A stretch of 25,720 nucleotides of DNA from an uncultured Bacilli bacterium (GTDB taxonomy: Bacteria > Bacillota_I > Bacilli_A > RF39 > UBA660): the NCBI GenBank assembly GCA_947631885.1, contig CANRMZ010000001.1, positions 1 through 25,720 on the forward strand. Direction: 5' to 3'. The translations under genes were made by a program, and so were the position numbers. The notes under the pieces were generated by a model that made no database searches, was not told where the DNA came from, and was given only the letters and a program-made list of their open reading frames with translations. Position 1 is the first letter of the stretch; each line of letters starts with the position of its first letter. Below are positions 20,835-25,720 of the stretch, in pieces.

Positions 20835-21144
20835 ATTTTCTCTCCATCTTTCCTTGTATCACTTCTGATAATTCCACCATCATTCTTGCTCTATTTTCTA
20901 AGTGATTGATTGTTTCCTCACAATCCTCTTTAGAATTTGCAATCCAATATCCCCCATCTCGTCCAGCTATACTTGCAACAATTTCTTTCATATCTGAGTT
21001 GAGTCTTATATTCTCAATAAATTTTCTTAAAGATTTATCGCCAAGTACATTGAACTTTTTTCTTAATTCATAGTTTTTCACACGATTATCTTTGCCAACA
21101 CAATATTTGCATAGATAATCATAAATTTGTTCCTCTTTCGTCAT
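20824..21144 (-). CDS. Winged-helix-like phage protein, 106 residues
   Basis: The first 70 residues look like a small winged helix: EEQIYDYLCKYCVGKDNRVKNYELRKKF..., then GDKSLRKFIENIRLN and a wing-like GRDGGYWIAN. The last 35 residues form a helix (KEDCEETINHLENRARMMVELSEV). Proteins of this design are frequent near replication genes of Firmicutes phages. Its start lies within the end of the acidic gene. Function unknown. Confidence 0.55.
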   Translation of the reverse strand: MTKEEQIYDYLCKYCVGKDNRVKNYELRKKFNVLGDKSLRKFIENIRLNSDMKEIVASIAGRDGGYWIANSKEDCEETINHLENRARMMVELSEVIQGKMERKYEN

Positions 21145-21292
21145 CTAAGACTTCTCCTTTCATAAATTCTTCTAACTCTTCCAATGTCATTTCGTCATCT
21201 TCATCTAAGATGGGAAAATAATCGTCTTCGACATATTCGTCCATGTATTCATCAAATTCTTTATCCGTCATGACATTTTCTGGTTCTTCCAT
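21119..21292 (-). CDS. Extremely acidic 57-residue protein
   Basis: This short gene is inferred from an ATG at 21292, a coding frame to 21119 and a 26-base overlap with the next gene. The product has 25 Asp/Glu and 3 Lys/Arg in 57 residues (MEEPENVMTDKEFDEYMDEY...). The pattern suggests a helical acidic protein that may bind a basic partner or mimic DNA. It lies six bases after the helicase stop. No family is recognised. Confidence 0.5.
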   Translation of the reverse strand: MEEPENVMTDKEFDEYMDEYVEDDYFPILDEDDEMTLEELEEFMKGEVLDDERGTNL

Positions 21293-21298
21293 TTTTCT

Positions 21299-22543
21299 TT
21301 AATTCACTTCCTCAAATACTTGCTTTTCCTTGTGATAGATACAAGTAACATTTCCAAGTATGCCATCTCTATTTTTTACAATTTCCAAATTCATTTTTGG
21401 ACTTTTTGTTTCAGGATTTACTTCCTTATCCCTCTTATCACGATATAAAAGAATAACTTTACTACTACTGTTTTCTAACTCCCCACTATCTTTTAACATC
21501 GATAAGCTAAGTTCTTCAGCATTATAAGAAGCTCTATTCAACTGACATGCTGATATAATCGTACAATCAAAGTCTAAACATAATTGTCTAAGTTGTTTTG
21601 CTATTTCTGTCATTTGTTCATATTGCGATTTTCCTGTACTACATCGTATAAGTCCGATATGGTCTAAAAACACAATAGTATGTTTTTCATCATTCTTAGT
21701 TGATTGCAATACTTTTTTGATTTCTTCAATGTCCGTTGCTTTATGCTCTACGACAATACGATTCTTAACAATCTCTGCAATAGCTTTATTTACATTTTCG
21801 GTAATGTATTCTTTATCGTAATACTCTCTCCCACTCGGTTCAATTTGTTCTAAAGGAATACCACTTTTAATAGATAAAATTCTTTTATAAATTGTTGTCT
21901 TACTCATTTCCATATTGAAATAAATGCACTGATAATTTTCCATCAAGTCATTCATAAAATTTAGAAGCAAGCCACTTTTCCCAACTCCAGTAGATGCTCC
22001 AATCATTAAGAAATCTCCTTGTACAAGATGCAATAAATCATCTAAATGTTTGAAAGATTTTAAATGAATACTTTTTTCTTTCGAAGATATGTTTTCTTCA
22101 ATTTCTTCTTTTGTTAATGGTAAGGTTTCGGTTTTAATTTTGATTTCTTTGATTTTAGCCATTTTTTTAAGATAATCATCCATCATTATTGTTCCAGCAT
22201 TTAATTTTTTTGTTAAGTCATTAATAACAACTTTTTTATAAGAGTCTAAAATTAAACATTGATAATTCATAAAATGTTGTCTTATTTGTGTGACTGGTAA
22301 ATACTCGTCATCTATAATGTCACATATTGTATCAATAGTAACATCTTTGTTGTAATTAGACAGCTTTCCTAGAGTAATAGTCTTGTCATTCTCATAACTT
22401 TTAATGAATGAATCTAATATGTGCTGATGTAATTGTTTTTGAAGATAAAATGGTTTTATTTGCAATATGTCAAAGCATACATCTTGATAGTTAAATAATA
22501 AACCTAATAAGATTTTTTCATTCTCTATTTCCTGTTGTGTCAT
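21299..22543 (-). CDS. dnaB: DnaB-like replicative helicase
   Basis: A 414-residue protein with an N-terminal helical domain (about 1-110) and a RecA-like motor. Walker A is GASTGVGKS (182-190), Walker B-like is TIVFLDHIGLI (near 290), and IISACQLNR follows as the DnaB-type sensor segment. The length matches DnaB-like helicases, which unwind DNA at the phage fork as hexamers. It starts inside the end of the initiator gene (26-base overlap) and should load with that protein. Confidence 0.85.
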   Translation of the reverse strand: MTQQEIENEKILLGLLFNYQDVCFDILQIKPFYLQKQLHQHILDSFIKSYENDKTITLGKLSNYNKDVTIDTICDIIDDEYLPVTQIRQHFMNYQCLILDSYKKVVINDLTKKLNAGTIMMDDYLKKMAKIKEIKIKTETLPLTKEEIEENISSKEKSIHLKSFKHLDDLLHLVQGDFLMIGASTGVGKSGLLLNFMNDLMENYQCIYFNMEMSKTTIYKRILSIKSGIPLEQIEPSGREYYDKEYITENVNKAIAEIVKNRIVVEHKATDIEEIKKVLQSTKNDEKHTIVFLDHIGLIRCSTGKSQYEQMTEIAKQLRQLCLDFDCTIISACQLNRASYNAEELSLSMLKDSGELENSSSKVILLYRDKRDKEVNPETKSPKMNLEIVKNRDGILGNVTCIYHKEKQVFEEVN

Positions 22544-23270
22544 TTTCTTCTACTTTTCTAATATAGAATCTCTTACCGTCTGCTCTATAACCCCATAATA
22601 TACCACCATCAATTCCATATTTTACATATCCATTTTCATCTTCTTGAAGAGTTTCTGATTTTACTTCTTTTTGATTAGCAAAGTTTCTTCTGTTCCAATT
22701 TCTTAGTGTTGCTTTCCAATCTTTCATTTTTGATTTACTAACAACCCAACCATTTGACTCATAATAATCATAGAAATAATCACAATCAACTTTTAAAGAA
22801 TTTTCTTCACAATATTTTTTTAGTTCTTCTATTGTTGGTTTGGAAAACTTTTTTTGGTTTTGGTCACTATATATATTCTCTCTTGTATTATTATCTTTTA
22901 TATTATTCTCTTTGACTTTTTTATCAATAGGGGCTTGATTATTTTCACAAGGGGGGATTGACGTTTCAATCAATACGGTATTGATTTTTTCGACAATAGG
23001 TATTATTACTCTTTTATCAATGCTGTTATCTTCATTTTGAGTAATATTGCTTTCAATATATCCAAGTTTTTTTAAATGATTTATCCATCTGGAAATAGTC
23101 TCAATTTTAACATCATATAAATTTGCAAAATATCTATTTGTTGCATAACAATATCCGTTCTTTTGACTAAGTGCCATAATTTCTCCAAAAAGCAATTTTT
23201 CATTTGGTTTTAATCTTGTATCATACCTAACATTTGCTGGAATGATTGCATAGTAATTTGGCTCTTTCAT
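22518..23270 (-). CDS. Phage replication initiator, HTH plus DnaD-like C-terminus
   Basis: A 250-residue protein. The N-terminal HTH_36-type domain (about 10-80) has LKPNEKLLFGEIMALSQKNGYCYATNRYFANLYDVKIETISRWINHLKKLGYIE. A polar linker follows, then the C-terminal segment typical of phage initiators: YDYYESNGWVVSKSKMKDWKATLRNWNRR (about 165-195). Such proteins bind the origin, often inside their own gene, and recruit the DnaB-like helicase encoded next. No repeats dense enough to call an origin were seen inside the gene by eye. Confidence 0.8.
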   Translation of the reverse strand: MKEPNYYAIIPANVRYDTRLKPNEKLLFGEIMALSQKNGYCYATNRYFANLYDVKIETISRWINHLKKLGYIESNITQNEDNSIDKRVIIPIVEKINTVLIETSIPPCENNQAPIDKKVKENNIKDNNTRENIYSDQNQKKFSKPTIEELKKYCEENSLKVDCDYFYDYYESNGWVVSKSKMKDWKATLRNWNRRNFANQKEVKSETLQEDENGYVKYGIDGGILWGYRADGKRFYIRKVEENDTTGNRE

Positions 23271-23283
23271 ATTTTCCGTATTT

Positions 23284-23412
23284 CTACCTTTCTACAACTA
23301 AAATTTGTCTTTTGTCTGCATCGCATAAAATATCATATCTGAAATAAATTAATTCTAATCTTCTTATGCTTCCAATGATTGCATCATATGGTATCGTTTT
23401 AATAACTTTCAT
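23284..23412 (-). CDS. Hypothetical 42-residue protein
   Basis: Small gene between the Cro-like regulator and the initiator, with AAGGTG six bases before the ATG. The product (MKVIKTIPYDAIIGSIRRLE...) starts with a strand, then a helix and a short basic end. Position in the early operon supports expression. No family is recognised. Confidence 0.45.
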   Translation of the reverse strand: MKVIKTIPYDAIIGSIRRLELIYFRYDILCDADKRQILVVER

Positions 23413-23415
23413 AAA

Positions 23416-23661
23416 TCACCTTAAATTTACTTGAACTTCAACTGTACCTTTTAAATTATAAATATCACACAATTTATCAAAATATTTTTTCTTGATTCTC
23501 ACCTTGCCAAGTTCCCACAAATCTAATGATTGTTTAGTTACGCCTATTTTCTTCGCCACTTGTGATAAACTTTTTCTTGACGATAATCTTGCTTGTGATA
23601 ATTTTTTACCTAATTCTTGGTAGTAAATGAAGTCAATATTGAGATGTTCGCCGTTGTTCAT
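23416..23661 (-). CDS. Cro-like XRE regulator, first gene of the early operon
   Basis: This 81-residue protein has a Cro/C1-type helix-turn-helix at about residues 18-65: LGKKLSQARLSSRKSLSQVAKKIGVTKQSLDLWELGKVRI. It would bind operators in the 23662-24142 gap and help choose lytic or lysogenic growth. The start has AAAGGGG upstream. It is divergent from the other regulator at 24143, the usual arrangement of a phage genetic switch. Confidence 0.75.
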   Translation of the reverse strand: MNNGEHLNIDFIYYQELGKKLSQARLSSRKSLSQVAKKIGVTKQSLDLWELGKVRIKKKYFDKLCDIYNLKGTVEVQVNLR

Positions 23662-23703
23662 TTTTACCCCTTTCTATTCATATTTAAGGGTATATAAAAA
23701 CCC

Positions 23704-23716
23704 GATTTGACAAATC
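23704..23716. promoter_or_regulatory. Palindromic operator GATTTG-A-CAAATC
   Basis: A perfect 6+1+6 palindrome. It overlaps the -35 box of the rightward promoter and lies about 45 bases before the Cro-like gene, so a bound HTH protein could control both directions. Confidence 0.55.
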
Positions 23717-23736
23717 AGGCTCTGTAATGCTATAAT
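23707..23736 (+). promoter_or_regulatory. Extended -10 promoter for the short rightward transcript
   Basis: TTGACA (23707-23712), 18-base spacer and TATAAT (23731-23736) preceded by TGC. This is a near-consensus promoter; transcription would begin near 23743, at the base of an eight-pair hairpin (CTACAAAA/TTTTGTAG). Confidence 0.75.
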
Positions 23737-23807
23737 TTTATTGCTACAAAAGATTATTTTGTAGTAGTTAAAATTCTTTCATTTATTCCTTTTAGGAAAG
23801 GAAAATA

Positions 23808-23918
23808 ATGTCAAAGCTTTTTGACTTTTTGGAGAAAATACTTCATGGCTTTAATATTCATATTAGAGATATTTTTATTAAAGTGTCTTTAATTAATATT
23901 AATATTACCAAGAGGTAA
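23808..23918 (+). CDS. 36-residue peptide of the switch-region transcript
   Basis: The ATG has AGGAAAGGAAA upstream. The peptide begins MSKLFDFLEKILHG and ends NINITKR: an amphipathic helix and a hydrophobic C-terminal half. The transcript has its own promoter (23707-23736), a 5' hairpin (23744-23764), a second hairpin after the frame (CTACAGAG/CTTTGTAG, 23938-23961) and a terminator. Such a compact, hairpin-capped mRNA resembles type I toxin or regulatory-peptide messages, and its position between two phage regulators would also suit an anti-repressor or small RNA. It does not match a family I recognise. Confidence 0.5.
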   Translation: MSKLFDFLEKILHGFNIHIRDIFIKVSLININITKR

Positions 23919-23974
23919 TCTCCTGTTTACTTCATTCTACAGAGTCGATTGTCTTTGTAGAGAGATTGTCTTAG

Positions 23975-24017
23975 GAATATCAAAGTCGGTCAAAACTTAT
24001 TGATATTCTTTTTTTTT
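23975..24017 (+). terminator. Terminator of the short transcript
   Basis: GAATATCA (23975-23982) pairs with TGATATTC (24001-24008), followed by a run of nine T. The loop is long (18 bases) and contains a purine-rich stretch. It separates this transcript from the regulator gene at 24143. Confidence 0.7.
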
Positions 24018-24109
24018 GCCTCTCTGCATTATAAATATATCTTATTTTTTTGTAATTGTCAATATTTATTTTTCATTTTTTTACAAGTGTTTTATTTTTA
24101 AAAATTTTG

Positions 24110-24118
24110 TGTTAAAAT
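24110..24118 (+). promoter_or_regulatory. Possible extended -10 of the CI-like gene
   Basis: TGT followed by TAAAAT (24113-24118) about 25 bases before the ATG. No good -35 box is visible, so an extended -10 promoter is suggested only. Confidence 0.35.
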
Positions 24119-24142
24119 TATTGTAATCAAAGGAGAATTTTT

Positions 24143-24451
24143 ATGTTTGGATATAAATTAAAATATTTAAGAGAACAAGACGGATTAAGTCAATCTCAAT
24201 TAGCAAAGAACCTTAATGTTCAAACAAGCACTATATCAAATTGGGAAAATAATCGTGGTGAACCTACTTTTGATAAATTAAAAGAAATTGCTGATTACTT
24301 TACTGTGAGCATTGACTATTTATTAGATTATACAGATGATAATGAAAAAGAAATTGAAGAAATGAAACAAATGATAAAAAATGTTAAAAAAAGTGATCTA
24401 AAAAAAGCATTAAAAATTATAGAAATGCTTAAAAGCAAAGAAGATGAATGA
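24143..24451 (+). CDS. CI-like XRE repressor
   Basis: This 102-residue protein has a canonical HTH_3 domain at about residues 4-60 (LKYLREQDGLSQSQLAKNLNVQTSTISNWENNRGEPTFDKLKEIADYF). A charged helical tail (about 68-102) may mediate dimerisation. There is no peptidase domain, so it is a short repressor unlike the LexA/CI autocleaving type. AAAGGAG precedes the ATG. It faces away from the early operon, the usual lysogeny-maintenance position. Confidence 0.75.
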   Translation: MFGYKLKYLREQDGLSQSQLAKNLNVQTSTISNWENNRGEPTFDKLKEIADYFTVSIDYLLDYTDDNEKEIEEMKQMIKNVKKSDLKKALKIIEMLKSKEDE

Positions 24452-24460
24452 TTCATCTTC
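24440..24460 (+). terminator. 21-base palindrome at the end of the CI-like gene
   Basis: GAAGATGAA-TGA-TTCATCTTC, nine perfect pairs spanning the stop codon, followed by an AT-rich tract (TTATTTATTTTC). It probably ends the repressor mRNA, though the T-run is interrupted. Confidence 0.55.
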
Positions 24461-24464
24461 TTAT

Positions 24465-24566
24465 TTATTTTCTTTCACTAAAGTATTCTAAAACCGTAAA
24501 AAAAATTTTACGCATATCATATTTTTTTGTTATATAACACAAGTATTTAATTTCATCATCTGTCAT
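24465..24566 (-). CDS. 33-residue basic peptide, convergent with the repressor
   Basis: The ATG (24566) has AAAGGGAAG upstream. The product (MTDDEIKYLCYITKKYDMRK...) is a short helix pair, acidic at the start, then basic. It may be a small phage peptide. The low length makes it uncertain, but frame, RBS and convergent placement are reasonable. Confidence 0.35.
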   Translation of the reverse strand: MTDDEIKYLCYITKKYDMRKIFFTVLEYFSERK

Positions 24567-24777
24567 AGCTACTTCCCTTTCTAATCACCGCTACCATCTC
24601 ATTGAATTAATTTTACCATAATTTTCCAAAATAGTAAACATTTGTTCGAGATATGTGATATTTTTTTGTAAAAAGGAAAATAATAGATGGAGCCTAATAC
24701 CAGTTCGTATAACCCCCTGTTTCTGGTCTTATTCGTGGTCTTGTTTTCGTCAATAATTGCTATTTTTTTATGAAAAT

Positions 24778-24852
24778 TTTTTCTTGACGATGTAGTACAA
24801 AATGCTTGATTTCAAGTAATTTATAAATATTTAGAAAGTTTTTCTTGACGAT
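24778..24852 (+). repeat. Direct repeat TTTTTCTTGACGAT (two copies)
   Basis: Exact 14-base copies at 24778-24791 and 24839-24852, 61 bases apart. A related inverted half (TTTTCGTCAA) lies near 24744-24753. They could be arm-type recombinase sites or remnants of a duplicated coding end; neither copy is followed by a good -10 box. Confidence 0.45.
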
Positions 24853-24886
24853 ATGTTGTCTCCTGTCTTCAGCACCATGAGTGAAT

Positions 24887-24918
24887 AACCCTCGTATTTA
24901 CGGGGTTTTTATTTTTTT
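24887..24918 (+). terminator. Rho-independent terminator
   Basis: AACCC-T-CGT pairs with ACG-GGGTT (one bulged T), followed by TTTTTATTTTTTT. It would end a rightward transcript entering from the border region; no gene was assigned to that transcript. Confidence 0.65.
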
Positions 24919-24935
24919 ACGTACAAATTTCTATT

Positions 24936-25487
24936 TTATTGTTTTCTTACTAACTGAATATCATTATCATTTTCTTCTGGATTTCTTACTAAATCATAAA
25001 AATCAATATGACATTTATCATAAATAGATTTTACTTCTTCAAAAGGAATCCCTTCTCTGTACCATTCAAAATATTTTTCATAATGTTTGCTTTTTTTAAA
25101 GAGTAATTGACGACCATCTACAGTATATAAACTTAAAACATCTTCTTCATTTACTTGATTCTTATCCATTTTTTGAAATCCTAATCTTTGTAAATTTAAA
25201 ACATTATTAAGTGCCGCGACACTTTGATAAGAACAAGGTTCTAAACAAAGCTCTTTTTCAATATAGTCTGTTAAATAAGATAAAACTTTAAATCCATCTT
25301 CCCTACTCATTCCTTCTGGAAAAGCAAATGGTTCAAATGGCCAGTTAATGACTCCAACAAAATGTGTCTCCCCTGCTCTATGATATTGAACATAATGAAG
25401 TCGATAAATTGTTTGATTTCCAATTGGATGATCTTCGAGTTCAGTTTCAAATTCATATTCTTTATAATCTTTCTTTTTAAAAAACAT
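24936..25487 (-). CDS. Hypothetical 183-residue protein, probably host
   Basis: A soluble protein with mixed alpha/beta content and many charged residues (MFFKKKDYKEYEFETELEDH...). It has a strong RBS (AGGAGG) eight bases from the ATG. It stands alone, not coupled to neighbours, and lacks the tight overlaps of the phage operons, so it is probably chromosomal. I do not recognise the family. Confidence 0.55.
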   Translation of the reverse strand: MFFKKKDYKEYEFETELEDHPIGNQTIYRLHYVQYHRAGETHFVGVINWPFEPFAFPEGMSREDGFKVLSYLTDYIEKELCLEPCSYQSVAALNNVLNLQRLGFQKMDKNQVNEEDVLSLYTVDGRQLLFKKSKHYEKYFEWYREGIPFEEVKSIYDKCHIDFYDLVRNPEENDNDIQLVRKQ

Positions 25488-25560
25488 AATAATACCTCCT
25501 AAATACGAGAATAGTATATCACATACTTTTAAAAATATTGCAAATTTTCTTTATTTTTTG

Positions 25561-25579
25561 ACACCTCAAAAAAGAGGTT
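25561..25579. repeat. Inverted repeat ACCTC-A6-GAGGT
   Basis: A five-pair hairpin between the two host genes. No T-run follows on either strand, so a terminator is doubtful; it is noted as a regulatory candidate. Confidence 0.3.
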
Positions 25580-25632
25580 GCATAAACTATATTAGGAATT
25601 CTAGAGTTCAAAAAAGAAAGAAGACAAAAGAG

Positions 25633-25720
25633 ATGAAAAAAACAAAATACATCCTTCTTCTCTTTTTCTTAATTGGCATATCCATCATGTCAATTGGTTA
25701 TTCTTTACTCGCGACAAACT
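25633..25720 (+). CDS. Exported protein, N-terminal signal (cut by window edge)
   Basis: An ATG at 25633 opens a frame to the right edge. The 29 visible residues are a basic start (MKKTKY), a hydrophobic core (ILLLFFLIGISIMSIGYS) and LLATN. This YSLL-type ending of the signal is familiar from secreted or fibre-like proteins (camelysin/TasA-related) in Bacillota, but the mature part is missing. The RBS is weak. Confidence 0.5.
   Translation, partial: MKKTKYILLLFFLIGISIMSIGYSLLATN

Larger units (their letters stand above)
24567..24935. other. Non-coding border region
   Basis: About 370 bases with no gene I can support. It contains a five-base inverted pair ACCAG/CTGGT, two 14-base direct repeats (24778-24791 and 24839-24852) and a terminator at the right end. 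The phage/host junction may lie here, although no integrase and no second att copy are visible. Confidence 0.4.

Noticed and set aside
24778..24858. TTGACG in the two direct repeats as -35 boxes
   Set aside because: No -10 hexamer is found at 16-18 bases from either copy.
1..25720. CRISPR array, insertion sequence or complete integrase
   Set aside because: No regularly spaced repeats, no transposase ORF with terminal inverted repeats, and no tyrosine or large serine integrase were seen; only the small serine recombinase at 9895-10707.

Overview
This is a low-GC (about 30%) window with TGA used as a stop (many ATGA stop/start overlaps), strong AGGAG-type ribosome binding sites and proteins typical of Bacillota. 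Almost all of it (1 to about 24.6 kb) reads as a temperate phage or prophage. The last ~800 bases (a gene with a strong RBS on the minus strand and the start of an exported protein on the plus strand) look like host chromosome. No integrase was found, so prophage status rests on the divergent repressor pair and the probable host flank. The exact host is not identifiable; a Bacilli or Erysipelotrichia-like commensal is a guess.

Layout: (1) 1-7377, minus strand: a tightly packed operon of about 20 small genes ending in the terminase large subunit, cut by the left edge. It carries a Rnl2-type RNA ligase, a metallophosphatase, a zincin-like protein and a RepL-like winged-helix protein. (2) 7378-8335: a large control region with a GATC cluster, inverted repeats and a consensus extended -10 promoter facing right. 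(3) 8336-10797, plus strand: a self-contained cassette (small membrane protein, single-strand binding protein, small hypothetical proteins, serine recombinase, 21-residue peptide) closed by a bidirectional terminator. (4) 11.0-23.7 kb, minus strand: the early/replication operon, with Cro-like regulator, DnaD-like initiator, DnaB-like helicase, Rad52-type annealing protein, PD-(D/E)XK nuclease, a second SSB-like protein with an acidic tip, HNH endonuclease, tRNAs (Met, Pro, a Gln-like one, Cys), RusA resolvase and several unknowns. (5) 23.7-24.6 kb: lysogeny switch with divergent HTH regulators and, between them, a short transcription unit for a 36-residue peptide. (6) 24.6-25.72 kb: probable phage/host border and host genes.

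The most striking part is 13.1-15.3 kb. A Ro60/TROVE-related vWA protein (DUF2828-like) is followed by a very basic 76-residue protein and then about 600 bases of non-coding, heavily base-paired sequence. That RNA contains a circularly permuted tRNA mimic: a T-arm, then the two acceptor strands joined by a 5-base loop, then a D-arm, all closed by a 7-bp stem where the anticodon stem would be. This is the design described for bacterial Y RNAs, the partners of Ro60 (Rsr) proteins. A second, divergent copy of the T-arm/closed-acceptor module lies at 11042-11123. With the phage RNA ligase and tRNA set, the window suggests a phage-borne Ro-like RNP and RNA-maintenance system. The fold and partnership are inferred from sequence by hand and not computed.
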